64,000 bases of DNA. Source: Polytrichum commune (taxonomy: Eukaryota; Streptophyta; Polytrichopsida; Polytrichales; Polytrichaceae). A program made the position numbers and the translations under genes. Of this stretch, positions 44,801 to 57,141 are shown piece after piece (position 1 is the stretch's first letter; every line of letters begins with the position of its first letter). The DNA lies in contig OX485804.1 in assembly GCA_950295325.1 (NCBI GenBank), positions 3,534,001-3,598,000 of the forward strand, given 5' to 3'. The notes under the pieces are model-generated. The model ran no database searches. It was given only the letters and a program-made list of their open reading frames with translations, and was not told the DNA's origin.

Positions 44801-47420
44801 ATACGCTTGCATACGATAATTCTCACTCCCCGGTAAACTTCAAGCGTTTTTGGCCAAATTGGTTTAAGTAGAAAATGCATATTGTGCCCACCATATCCAA
44901 CTGTGCAATCATGCATTAAATTTGACCTATTGAGCTTTTAATTAAACTAGAATAAAATAATGAATTTAAACTCGTTAACATGGTGAGATCTCCATCAAAT
45001 CATCACACCCTATATATTGGCCGTGGGATGGAAGTAAAGTGGAAGCTACTAGGACCTCACATTGCCACCCACTTACAATAATTGGTGCTATTTAAGTCTT
45101 CTTATTTTGAGGAAGATTAATTACAACTCTTCCTTAAAACAAGGAGACTTAAAGTGACGTTCATACTCAAAGTGTATGAGAGACTTTCTTGTTCTTTCTA
45201 CACTGATATGATGATGCGCAATTAGGTTGCCTCACTTTAATTTACTATCGACATTCCACACTATTTTGATTATGTAGTATCAAATGATATATAGGATACT
45301 TTATTTTACTGTGGTTGGTTATGGATGACTGGATGAAGTTGTATGTTTTGTGATATGATTGTGACCCAAGGTGATTTGCATGGGTAAAGAGGCGACCTAT
45401 TTGTGAAGGCAATCTTTTTATTGTAATTGCACATGCCAATGTAGCCTTTGGTCGTATTGTATAATAAACTCCATTTGTTGGTTAGTAATGCACGTGTTCT
45501 CTAATTGCGGTTCTTATTTAGAAGAAGTAGAATTTGTTACTAGATGAGTGAGAATTTGTTTCTAGGAGAGTTTAGGTATGTTGTACTTATTTTGATTGTT
45601 TGCAGATGTACATGTCAATACCTCAAAATTGAGCACTTGCATTTAGAGAAAGTTTACTTATAGTTTATCTCTTAACATTCAGGTTAACCGAAAAGCACGG
45701 AGATGATGAATTGGAGGCGAAATTCCCCTAACGGTCCCTTGTTTGAGTGTAATTGAAAAGTCTTGGAGGGTTTTTTTGAGTTTTAGATGCTAACATGTTT
45801 TATATGTAAAATCTCTTAATTTTTGCCATCTATGTGCACATGTATCCCTTTGCTCCTCTCACCACTTGTGTATATCCCAAATAGAATCAAACTCAAAAAC
45901 TAGTTTTTTCCCCCCCCCCCCTTGAAATAGAGAAAAACGACTTCCTTCCCTAGTTTTATTTTAACGTAAATGACACAAATGTTGGAACTGGCGAATATGG
46001 GAGATTGCATCAAAAACTTGAGTGGGTCCTCACTTTTGGTGACTTTACAGTTAACTCCATTATGAAGCCAATGTTTGGGGTTCTAAATTTGAAAACAACT
46101 CCCCATCAAGCTAATTGGGTGAACTTCATGCCTAATTCCACTTGGCTTTAGTGGCCATGGCTCTTATACTCTAAAACGGCCCTTGTTTCTAGGGCTAGGC
46201 CTGTTCACATGGGCGTAGGCTCAATTTTGGATTTCCCCTAGGAGTGGGATTTAAGATCACCTCCCAGGTGTTTTCGCCACGACTGTGCCACATCCCCTCA
46301 CCTAGGATCACACTCAATGTACCTTGTTTGTATGTGAAGTTTTTATCTAACCTCTTTCTTGGTGAACCTTCTTGCTATTGGAGGCCCAACACTCTTCCAC
46401 ACAACTTCTATGTGATTTATATTAGATACCACTCCTTGGTATTCTCTAAGTAGAAACCCAAAAACTCAACTCATACATGATTTGGGAGGTTAGACTTTGG
46501 CACCTGGGGTTTTTAATTTTTTTAATTTTTTGATTTTTGATTAGGTTGGTTTTGTTTTTTATTCCCTCATGCTTGCAAATTCACTCTTGAAGCATGCTAT
46601 CCCAAAAACCTAGCCACCGGATGCCATGTGACTGCTTTTTGGTAGCGGGTTACCTTGTATTCAAATGACAATGCGAAAATCCAAAAGCTCCCTATTTTTT
46701 GCAAAACCTAGTTCTTTAACTGGCAGTTTGTAAACCAAAAAACAACCCTGTAGAATGAATTTTCGTTCCACTCCCAATGCGAAGTGAATCCAACTTGTAA
46801 AACTCTTCGGAAGGTTTCTACTTGAAGCATAAAGTCGGAGACACGAGACAAAGTGCTAGACAATAAACTCTGCAGCTGAAAGAATGCAAGTGATGGGGAG
46901 GCGACTAAACATAAAATTGAGCTCGGGGGAAGAAACCTTACTCAAGGTTGTTGATGTTGAGTAGATGTGTGGATGATTTTTTCAAGCTTGACTGCAACAT
47001 TTTGCAACTACTAGAGTGGTGTTGTTGGGAGGCTACTGGCCATAGTCTTGGCTAGTTGAAAGTAGGCCGTTGGCGCTAAAAATTTGCAAATGTTGTGGTT
47101 TTAAGTTAATGTAGGGTTCAACTTACCATTAGTTAATGACAATGGGTGGCCAATGGGAGTGTTGGGAGTTGTTGGTTTTAGAAATCTAGGCGTTAGCCAA
47201 GGAAGCAAGGATTGTAAAGTGGACTCGTAGGCTTGGAGTTTTAGAACATGGTTTTAATTCTTTCCACATCCTTAGCCAGTTAGGCTCAACACAAGATACC
47301 GACATATGTGAGGCAAGGAGGTAACTAAACTTGTTGGCCCTGCTAAAACTCCAAGAATTAGGATCAGGTGGGATAGGGGCATTAGTAGTTTCCATGTGTA
47401 ATTGCTATTTGTGGGTAAAG
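41848..47420. other. Intergenic, no gene seen
   Basis: AT-rich DNA downstream of FKBP13. It contains a fold-back at 42073-42250, an AATA microsatellite near 43553-43570, a poly-C run near 45910 and scattered ORFs under 80 codons with no recognisable motif. I could not support any gene. Confidence 0.45.
42073..42250. repeat. Imperfect fold-back element
   Basis: The left arm TGCATGCTTGGAGGTAGTGT pairs with the right end CACTACCTCCAAGGATGCACC. The internal blocks GTTCATTGAGGG and CCCTCAATGAAC pair as well, so the arms are roughly 65 bp with mismatches. It is non-coding and about 178 bp, consistent with a fold-back MITE. Confidence 0.65.
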
Positions 47421-47424
47421 GCTA

Positions 47425-47641
47425 CACCATTTATGGCATTTAGTATCACTTACTATTCAAAGTTACCATGTGCTTTAACTTTTCACTCATAGTGAATTTT
47501 TTTAATAAGTTAAGATGTTTATGTTTTATAATGCCTAAGCAGCTTAATTAACCTTTGTTGGTAAATAATGATCTCCACACCAAATAGTTGTAGCATTGCA
47601 TAATTCCTAATAGTAAGTGACATTAAATACCATAAATTGTG
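47425..47641. mobile_element. TA-flanked MITE, copy 2
   Basis: Same family as 36712-36930: ends CACCATTTATGG and CCATAAATTGTG, TA flanks at 47423-47424 and 47642-47643, 217 bp. It lies just before the LINE-like remnant. Confidence 0.85.
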
Positions 47642-47759
47642 TATATTTGTTAGGTTGGGTCCTCTACAATAAGAAAGTTTAAAATTCTAATCTAGGTATT
47701 GTAACTTCATTGGAGAGCCAATACTTTTGTTTTTTTTTGTTTTTTTGTTCTTTGGTGAG

Positions 47760-49370
47760 CAAAGCTTAAATACAAATAAAACAATGACTTTAGCCCAAAC
47801 AACCCAAGACCACTATGCCAACTTGCTATTGTATGCGATGAGTCCTTGCTCTAGCAAATTGAAGTCATCATGCCTAGTTCCCCAAATGAACATTCCGACT
47901 AAATACTACCACCAAAACCACCCCAAATACCACCCACAACAATGCATGTACATGGACGGGTCATTCATCCCCCCAACTAAGAACTCCGAAGGTCAAATCG
48001 AGGGCGACATAGTAGGATCGGGAGTATATAGCCCCAATAAAAATATCCACATATCACAAAGATTACCATGATACCAAAATATACTCATAGCCGAACTAAA
48101 TGCTAGCCATCAAAACCATACAAACTACCCAAACTGACACACACATATTCACAGACAACCTTAATAGCATACACTTAATCAGCAATCACGTACAACACCC
48201 AACCTCACAACACCATCACCCAGACAAAATCCTAATAGTAGCCATAATACACCAAATCTATCTAACACCGCACTTAGTACATATACACAAAGTGAGGGCG
48301 CATATGGGCATCAAAGGAAATGAAATAGCAGACACGCTAGCCAATGAGGGCACAACTAAAGAGAAACCTACTCCCACACCCCAAATACACATAGCACATG
48401 CCACACCTTATTGGCTAGCAAGCTGCCCAACCGCCACACGCAACGGAGCAATCCGAAACTTACACACATTTGTAACAAAAACACACGACCATTAGGAAAC
48501 AAGGATGGCCCAACATAAACATCCATATGTAGATAAATGGCTATCTAACGACCAAATAAACCAAAAACTCTCCAACCACTTCTGGAAAAACAATAAGATA
48601 ACAAATGCCCAAATCACCCAAACTTTAAATTTCCGCTACGCCCAATACATGGGTAATCACAGAAAAAACATCTTTTGGCCCCTCAAATTCCCAAATCCAA
48701 AGTGCACATTATGCCACAAAAATGACAAAGACACATGGCCCCACTTACTATCAATGTGCGAACACCCATACATGAAAGGCCTAAGAATAGCCCGCCACAA
48801 CAAGGCGGTACACTTCATCACTCAGACACTACAAGCCAACAAACACACCAGATACTACACACTAACAAACGCAGGCAATCTCAACAACAACAACCAAGAT
48901 CAAACGGTCCCTGAATGGCTCATAGAATGTACATGCACACAAACAAGATGCCAATGCCACGCCAGACTAAGACCAAACATCCTCTGCATATATACTGGGA
49001 GCCCCAAACCACACCCCAACACCCCTATTACCCTCACACACACATACCATACAATTCATCAAATTCACATACTGCCACGATAGGTTCCCCGAGCAAGCAA
49101 TCACACAAAAGCATGCCAAATACGACCCATTAATTAACGCTATACGAAACAAAGGATGGAAAACAAAGCCCCTTATCACTATTACAGCAGGAGTAAGAGG
49201 AGCTATACATGAACAATCCATTGAAAAACTAGATGACCTCAAAATCCCAAAGTCTAGCATCAAAAGCCTCATGAAAAACCTACATCAGAATGCCATTAAA
49301 TACCTCACCTACCTTGTACTAAACAAAAGAAAACTTGATAATAAACAAAATACCATCGCACCCTCCTAAA
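47760..49370 (+). mobile_element. 5'-truncated non-LTR retrotransposon remnant: RNase H, zinc finger, endonuclease-like end
   Basis: Translation on the plus strand gives an RNase H domain with its acidic residues spread over two frames: MYMDGSF (near 47948), IAELNA (near 48086), TDNLNS (near 48157) and NEIADTLANEG (near 48321). A Cys/His finger follows, CTLCHKN...HLLSMCEH (48703-48768), then a C-terminal part with LRPNILCIY and IKFTYCHDRFPEQA. At least two frameshifts (near 48100 and 49060) and two in-frame stops (TGA near 48069, TAG near 48493) show decay. No reverse transcriptase remains upstream, as expected for 5' truncation. The coding strand is conspicuously poor in G. RNase H plus finger plus restriction-like endonuclease would place it with RLE-type LINEs; that last domain is my inference. 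Confidence 0.7.
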
Positions 49371-49683
49371 AAGGGACCAAACCTCATACCCTATTTGTTA
49401 CTATAATTCTATATATTTTTAAAACTAATAGAGCCCACCTCTCAAAAGAGGCATAACTCGTCATGCTACAACATGGTCCGCCATGTTAAGCATTTGAATA
49501 ACAGGCTCACATTCATGCCGGTACATTGTATGGGCGTAATTTTTCTTTCTTTCTTCTTTCTTCTCCAAAACAAAACAAAACAAAACAAAAAATCAAATTT
49601 ATTTGAGCGGTGGGTGGGTGACTTTTTCCTTGGAAGAGGATGTCATAAGTTACATGCTTTGAAGGCATTCATCATTGTCATAT

Positions 49684-49831
49684 CATTACTAAGCAGTGGG
49701 CATTCGTTCATGTGGGCCCTGAGAATATAATCAGGGGATGCCGCAACTAGTGCAAATTCAGACTAAATATGCGACATCTCACAGTTATATTCTCGGGGTC
49801 CACATGAACGAATGCCCACTGCTTAGTAATG
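49684..49831. repeat. 47-bp inverted repeat with 54-bp spacer
   Basis: Arms 49684-49730 and 49785-49831 are reverse complements at 45 of 47 positions, starting CATTACTAAGCAGTGGGCAT. Weaker pairing continues a little outward. RNA from either strand would fold into a long hairpin. It could be a small fold-back MITE or a young MIRNA-type locus. Confidence 0.9.
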
Positions 49832-50016
49832 TTATGGTCATGTGCAGTAACATGAAGTAACCTTAAATTTCAACATTGAATCTACTGCACCCAAAATACA
49901 TTTAAATGTATTTCCTTTGGGGATTAATTGGGTTCTAGTATGAGCCCACAAAACCGTGAACCACAATTGAATAATGTTATGTACGTTAAGTGACCTTCTC
50001 CAAGACTCCAAGTGGA

Positions 50017-50179
50017 ATCCAAGAGCCATATGTCAAGTGGGATGGGAAGAGGCATCATAAAACCAATTCATTGAAAGAGAAATGTCTGCACACTTTGAAA
50101 TTATTACATTGAACTCGTGGTTTAACAATGGTCATATATGTAGAAAGATTTATCTTTGCATGAGAAAGTGGAGCAACTT
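50017..50179 (+). repeat. Dispersed repeat, copy 1
   Basis: About 160 bp from ATCCAAGAGCCATATG to GTGGAGCAACTT. It recurs diverged at 56987-57141 in the same orientation. Confidence 0.75.
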
Positions 50180-50246
50180 CATATTTATGATCTCAATAAA
50201 TGCAGTTCAATTGAAGAAAGCAGCAAGTTTATTGATCCACACATTA

Positions 50247-50463
50247 CACTATATATGATAATTAGTGTCACTTACTATTTGGACTTACACAGTGCTATAT
50301 CTTTGTACTATTGATGGAACTTTTTAACAAGTAGAGTTGTTAATGTTCCATAATGTCCAAACTACCATTTTGATATTTTTTGATAAAATATGAGATTTAC
50401 ATTAGATAGATATAGCATTTTGTAATTCCAAATAGTAAGTGACACTAAATACCATATTTAGTG
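50247..50463. mobile_element. TA-flanked MITE, copy 3
   Basis: Same family as 36712-36930: ends CACTATATATGATAATTAGT and ACTAAATACCATATTTAGTG, TA flanks at 50245-50246 and 50464-50465, 217 bp. Confidence 0.85.
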
Positions 50464-50469
50464 TAGTTC

Positions 50470-52180
50470 ATTACCTCATGTATATTCTTGTAATTTTCTT
50501 TGTTAAAACCGGGTGCGTATCGGCATCTACAATAAATAGGATATTGTGAACTGAATCAAAGGGGGATAAAAGACACAATAAAATGCATGGAGTTGAAAGT
50601 GGTAAATAGACTGCTTGATAGTTTGTGCCGGTAACCATCTAATACAATAATATAGTGTTAAATTATATGTATTCATGTTATGATATTAATTTCCATACTT
50701 ATAATCATGGTAAGCATATCATAGACCACAAGAAAAAGAAATGGCTGCCAAAATGCTGCAGTGTTTTAATTATGGAATTTTGAAGTTATGGTTTATAGCA
50801 GTTTGCAACTTCTGGTGGTGATTCACAATATAATCACCAATTTTGGTACAATTTTTAGAATTCAGATCTTAAGTCTTTCAACTTGAAAAGTGAAACTGAC
50901 TCTCGGGGGGGTCAGTGTGTTAAAAAGTTAAGGATATAGGTGCGAACAACCACTATTTTATAGGGGGGGGGGTATTACTTTCAATTCTCTTCTTTTTTCA
51001 CATGCTATCATTATGTAATTTTCTACTTTGGGTTAATAGAAAAATGGCTTGCATTACTTATAATTCCAAATTACCTATTATCCATACCCTATAGTACTTT
51101 AAAGATGTCCAATGCCATTTTTGATACCCTATATTACTCTTAAGTCCATTTATAATATTTTGCCCCCATGTTTTTAAAATACCCTATCATTTGTTCACAT
51201 GTATATTGCTACTCCAACAAATCACTTCCCCCCCCGAGAAGTGACTTAGAATATTTGGAATTGAAAGTGACAAAAGAGAGTTTTGGAAATGAATAAAAGG
51301 TGACTAGGTATATAATATGTAGTGCACCTCACCCTTTTGAAAATATGTGTAATCAGGGATTCCATCATAAATGTTTTCTATTTCCTTTTTTTCCAATTGA
51401 TTAGATAAATTTGCAATTTCCACGTCTCGATGACTCAAAAGAATAGTAACTCTCAGATGTATCACTATTTTTGGACAATCATTTGTTCATAATCACTCAA
51501 ACCTTGATCAAATACACACGGAGTACTCTCACATATTTGTATGCAATATTAGTTTTCCCACAAGTAATAATGGCACTAACATGGGGTTTCAACTACATAC
51601 ACTTATTGATCAAAGTAATCCATAAGGAAGTTGATAAGAGAGTGAACTATTTATGGGTCTAAACCTTAGTGATGGTTATTTGACCAAGAATATTACACAT
51701 ATATTGTTCATAATCAAATTACTCATGAAATACCCAAAATCCTAAGAGGACATGGTCTTTATTAGAGTACCTTCATCCACAATAGGTACACAAGTTTCCA
51801 TACTTGCCACAAATTTGTAGCCATTTCCAACAACCACGATTACAACACAAGACAAATCCATTCAACATTCATCCATTTACATTTGAAACTCGTTGGATAC
51901 ATAGTTCATCCATCCTGGCCCTTCTCTCCTTCCAACAGAAGCTGCTAGACTGCCCTGGAGACCGTCTCACATGTACCTCCTCTATACATTCTGAACTAGA
52001 CAGGGCCATATGTTCCGTATAGGTACATCTCGGCTGGTTGGTGTGGGCACGTCGATAGCGTTGCCGCGAGAGCGAGAGAGAGTGAGTTGTCGAGCTCGAC
52101 AGCCGGGAGCCTACTTCTCTCCTTTCCAGACTGCCATTTTGCACTCCGGGAAGATTGTGGAATTCGAATTCTACCAGATG
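50470..52180. other. Intergenic, no gene seen
   Basis: AT-rich DNA with short G or C runs (50905, 50963, 51230). The last few hundred bases are the distal promoter of the following gene. Confidence 0.45.
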
Positions 52181-52185
52181 GTATC

Positions 52186-52193
52186 TATATAAG
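52186..52193 (+). promoter_or_regulatory. TATA box of the 52.8-54.2 kb gene
   Basis: TATATAAG stands alone in a GC-richer region and is followed by a pyrimidine-rich stretch. Transcription would start near 52215-52225. A GAGAGCGAGAGAGAGTGAG run lies about 110 bp upstream (52067-52085). A donor (CTG|GTGAGT, 52318) and acceptor (GCGCAG, 52781) would make a 5' UTR intron just before the start codon. Confidence 0.6.
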
Positions 52194-52796
52194 TTCACCA
52201 ATTCTCACAATCTTTCATTTTTTTCTCTGCTGCATTGCATCAGTTCAAGGCTTTCTCTTGAATTGGCGAAGGCTGCTCGCGGTTCTCACGTTTTGGTTGT
52301 GCATCGGCGCTCACCTGGTGAGTTCTTCTTTTTCACCCCGCCGTGCTGAACTAGGGCTTCGATGTCTGTGAAGTTTTCTTTTCTACGAATTCACCTTGTA
52401 AGGATATTATGGAAGGTTGATGTAGGCCGCATGAACTTGTGATTCGGTTGTCATGCTTTGTCATCCCCTGAGTCAGCTTGTGAGCTCTTCGATCTTTCTC
52501 ACCCGGCCAATATGTTCAAGTAAAGTATAGGCTTGGATGTTTGCGAAGATGAATTTTCTGGTAGTTCACCTTGACATAAGAACCCGGGAGGTTAATGTAG
52601 CAGGATGAACTTGTTCTATTCGAAGGCTTTGTTATGTGCTCCTACTGGACTTCGGTTCTTGGGTGCAGATTCTGTCCGGTTCCAGAAGTTTCGTGACAGA
52701 GAGTCGCTTGGACCTCGTTTGGTTGGTGAAGGCATTCTTTATATCTCATTCTTCTTTTTGCAACCGTATGTATGAGCGCAGGGTAAGCCAGAGTCG

Positions 52797-54170
52797 ATGG
52801 CAGGCGAGCCTTGTGCCGATTCGAGTATGAGTTTAGAGATGGCAGGCCACGAGTATGAGTTTTCGACTAATTCAGGGATGACTTTAGAGAAGGAGGGCGA
52901 GTCTTCTTCAACTCATGATCATTCGAGTACGACCATGCCCTGCAGCTACTGCATGAGACATGGACCAAGTTTTGTGAATCCTCCGTCCGGGTCGCTGTAC
53001 CTCTGCACCTTCGATGTTCCAGAGGAACTGCTTTTCCATCCCCAAGTCGCAATGAGGCTCAACGGAGTGGGTCCACGTGGATTAGCGAGGCGGAAGACAT
53101 TCAACGTTCCTGTGCTGTCAACGAAGGAAGGGAAAGTTAAGAAGCCAGCTCGGAAGCAGTGCCGCAACTGCAGGGCAGCAGCCCCAGGCCCGAACCTGTC
53201 TATAATGAATACGCCTATCGACATTCCTCCGCGAGAACCTGCCCAACAGAATGTCCGTGTAGTTGTGCCGGATGGCATGAGAAGCTGGTATATCACTCTA
53301 CCACCACGTTCGCAGGAATTCGGGGTGCAAAGGCGCCGGGCATGTGGAGATTGCAACGTGAATGGCCAACAACATCTTGTTCGCATACCAGGTGATTGTC
53401 ACGCAACTGAAATTATGGTCATACCGACCAGTCAAGTGCTCCTTCACATGCTGGAAAGATTGCCAGTGGCGATGCATGGTTACCTACTATCTCAAGTGGA
53501 GATGAACGTCAAGGTACAATTACTTTGCAAGTTTGGATGTATATACAAGATCTGGGTCTTTGAATGTATTTGTTCCACATGTACGTACAATGCAGGCGAG
53601 TCTAATTACGTAGCAAACAAGTACTTAGGCGCTCTGTTCATCTCCAAGTAAAATGTTCAGGCTTGAATTGAAAAGTATGAGCACATCATATGTATAAGGC
53701 ACACATTGTGCACGAAGAATTCACTTGTCTGGACCTGTGAATTCATGACTTCTTGTTGATGTTGGTGATTTCAGATGCGGCCATATAATTTGTTATCCCG
53801 GAAAATGTCGGGTTAATTAATTAATCATTGGATAGTTAATGAAAATCTGTTTTTGCAGTGGACTCCTATGGAGTTTCGAGATGAGGAGATGATATCTCAA
53901 CCTGCTGGCGGCTCCGGCACAGATTCAGGGGGTTTATCCTCAGAGAACTTGGAAGGTGGGTTCTATGAAGGATTCACCACATATTTCAAAACCCGGTCCC
54001 AGTGGTCCGGTCGACGGAAGGTGTATCTTGGAGCATTTGATCCAGAAAAGATGTGTGTGTACATTGGGCTGTGGAAAAGTAAGGAAGAAGCTGCAAACGC
54101 AACTGGGTTAGCTGCCATGTTGTCTCTCGTGACTGCCACTCCAGCACAGACTGTGGTGTCCACCGCCTAG
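52797..54170 (+). CDS. Unrecognised protein with three CxxC pairs and an AP2-like C-terminus
   Basis: Exons 52797-53513 and 53859-54170 join in phase 0 to give 342 aa. The donor is AAG|GTACAA and the acceptor TTTTTGCAG. I do not recognise the whole protein. Three CxxC pairs are visible (CSYC, CRNC, CGDC), which might bind zinc. A basic stretch, KVKKPARK, lies before the second pair. The last 65 residues (about 278-329) contain LGAFDPEKMCVYIGLWKSKE, then EEAANATGLAAML. That resembles strands 2-3 and the helix of an AP2/ERF DNA-binding domain. The usual N-terminal AP2 motif YRGVRxR is absent, so this is at best a divergent domain. A TATA box and likely 5' UTR intron lie upstream. GC content is above the flanks, supporting a real gene. 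Confidence 0.75.
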
Positions 54171-57138
54171 GTCGGATGCACCGAAGAAATAGAATATGAA
54201 TTCCTGTTAACCAAATTCATTCGTCAGGCTAGCTTCTACAGTTCTTAGCCTATGTTTCTTGCACCTGAGGAGGTCACCGGAATCATGGTGGCCTCTGTTT
54301 TTCCTTCTTGGTTGCGATGGTGAAGAGACTCATGAATTGGTTTCATGTGAATCTCCATACACGAGGCACTGATTTTTGGGTTGTAGATTCAGGCTCCCCT
54401 CCAAGGGAATTTTGTATGTCAAGACTTGACTTTTTGGGCAATTGAAGAGGATTTGAATTTTCGGGAGATTTGCATTGTATGAAGATTGGAATTTGTGACG
54501 GACCGACCTTTGTTGATCCACACTTGTAAATGCTGCATGATGTACATGGAGTAATCGAACAAGGACTCTGCAGGAAGTGATGTGAGCCGGATATTCCTTC
54601 CATCTGATTGGAAGAATCAACTTCCCAACTTTCCCTGTCATGTATTCTTGTTAAGGACTCTCCTCTCAAACGATCCACACCTCTCCGTCTCAAGCCAACC
54701 AAAAGTGCATCACAAGGTACCTAAGGTGGCGAATTGCCTCAACAATGACATAACCACACCAAATTTTCAATCACTCACTGTGTCTCCACTTGAAGTCAGG
54801 GGTGAAGGTGTGAAATCAAGTATCCAAGTCACTTTGTAGTTTCAAGAAATGAGGGAGGATTTATCTCAAAAAACATCTAACTTAAAAATAGATGATGTTA
54901 GAATCTCCATTTCTTCTATATAAGGGTTGAGAGTTAGGAGGCAAGTTGAGTGTCTATGGTTATAAAGATCTTGAGACTCTCTAGTAGGGTTCCGGGAGGG
55001 GGCTGAAGATACTTGTTGCATATGAGCATACCTCTCATTCAACTATCTTAAATTTCCCCTCTTTGATTTGGGTTACACTAGAAAGAAATAAAGAAAGAAA
55101 GATAACTTCGATGTTGCCACCATCGTGAATTTTGGTGTTGCTTCATTTTCGAGTTGGTCTAAAACTGCATGTAATCCTGAAACGGGCATTATGAGAATTA
55201 GAGGCCCCCTTGACAATTACTGCCCTCCTTCGAAGGTGAACACCTTGAACAGGCACGGACAAGCCGGTTGACACCTATCTCCGCCAATGTGGGCAAGCCC
55301 CTAGGTTCCCACATGGTTGGTTGAAAATACCTAGTTAACCCGGATACCCCCACTATGATTGGATGGTTTGTACATAGGAGGTAAGGTGCACCGAAAATCA
55401 AGTGCTAGGAAGGTCACCCATCCAAGTAATGTCTTGGCCTTAGGTAGCCCTGCCTAGCCTTTGATTTGGAGTCTTTGAATTTAATCTCATTCATACATAC
55501 ATACATACATATATTCACGGGACTACATTGTACTGTATGCATGTGAGCATTAATTATCAATAATTTCTCATTGACGGTAAGTACTAGAGTTGTGAAATAA
55601 ATCTTTGCAAGTCATGGAGAGTTCACTCTTCATACCATGTACAAACTAAAGTGAATGTCCAAAGGGGTACTATTTAAGGCATTAATATACATAATGTACA
55701 TAAGAAGGAGGTATTGTTACTATATTCTCTTTATTGTGTAGAAATCAAATTGCTATTTAGAAATACAAAGCATCTAAGGTTGATGTACAAAAGAAGGTCC
55801 TAAGGTGTAGAAGAAGAATTGACGATAGATACGCTTACCTATGACTTAGTTGATGATACAATGATAAATCTAGATGCTATCATTACCCTACCTCCAATGG
55901 CGTCTGTTGCAAGGTCATATTATCATGAGTTACATCCTATGGTAGAAATTTTTTATTCTAACTTTCTCATTTGAATGGGAAGTAGAATGTAACTGTAACT
56001 AAGGCTTTTTTTTGTGATTTGTTTTGTTTTCATGTAGTTGAGGCAATTAGTTCACATTAAATTGTAAAACTTAATAAATGGCCCACTTTAAATGCATGAG
56101 ACTCTTATATAGCATGCTATTATGTTCCTTTATTTTCTCTATAATTTTCTTTCATATAAGGAGTTTAAATTCATAGTCACGGGCACAAACATCACTTAGA
56201 ATTCTAATGAAGAGTTAACTCCTAGGTTGAAAATCAAATATAGTAAATCCATCTATTCCCAAATATAAATGCACATCGAGATTCAAAATGTGCTCAATTC
56301 AAGCTTGCACTTAGCATGGGGTTAGACACTATGTGCCTAGGGCATGACTTTAAAAACTTTGTAATTGAGCAATCCTATTGGTCCAAAGCAAAAACTTGGA
56401 CCCAAAGAGTTTGGATTAGGAATCCGAGTCCAAATTTGTAGAAATGAAGTGCGCTAATATGACACCACTTTCTCACCAAATCTTGGCAGCCTTGGCTCAA
56501 AAAAACACCCCAATTTTAGGACATAACCTTCACGCTTAAGTCTAATCTTGAGTCTAAGAGGGTCTGAAAGTAAGATTCGTGGACCCGGACCCTTATATAA
56601 CCCCACTCAGGTTGTTGGCAACACCCATACTCATTACTCAAGGTAGGCAAGTCCCAATGCTACATTTACTACCATTTCACTCACACATTTTTATCAAATA
56701 CAAACTCGTACAATGACATAGGTTGAATTTTTCCAAGCTCTTATATCTCCCTTCTTCTTTAAATTTTGCATACACATGGCTGCCACCTATTGGTTGTTTG
56801 CTATTGTAGGCAATAATGTTGTACATGATACATTTGATATTTGAAGATACAAGTATTACGTAAATGCCATAATCTACTATAATTTGGTAACTCACACTCA
56901 TAGTTCCATGTTTATATACATACTGTATCTTTCCCTTTCCAAGAACCCAAGGGTTGTTTTAAATTCTGGAGAAAAGAAAAAGTAGCATCCAAGAGCCATA
57001 TGCTACTTGAGATAGGAAGAGGCATGATGACACCAATTAATTTGAAGAAAAATGTTGGACTTTGAAAAAAGTTACATTCTTTTTATGCAATAGTCATTTA
57101 TCTAGAAAATCATGTCTTTGCATAACAAAGTGGAGCAA
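54171..57138. other. 3' UTR of the preceding gene, then intergenic
   Basis: The first few hundred bases probably contain the 3' UTR of the preceding gene. Further on are a CATA microsatellite (55492-55512), a 5S-like segment (55385-55450) and the dispersed repeat at 56987. Only short ORFs without motifs were found. Confidence 0.45.
55385..55450 (-). repeat. 5S rRNA-like internal promoter segment
   Basis: Read on the minus strand, ATTACTTGGATGGGTGACCT (55440-55421) followed by TCCTAGCACTTG resembles the 3' half of the plant 5S rRNA internal control region, where TAGGATGGGTGACC is the hallmark. The rest of a 5S gene is not present, so this is not a functional rRNA gene. A 5S-derived SINE, or the LTR of a Cassandra-type TRIM element that carries 5S sequence, would explain it. 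Confidence 0.45.
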
Positions 57139-57141
57139 CTT
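56987..57141 (+). repeat. Dispersed repeat, copy 2
   Basis: Partner of 50017-50179. Its right end runs into the left target duplication of the transposon at 57147, suggesting that element inserted in or beside this repeat. Confidence 0.7.
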
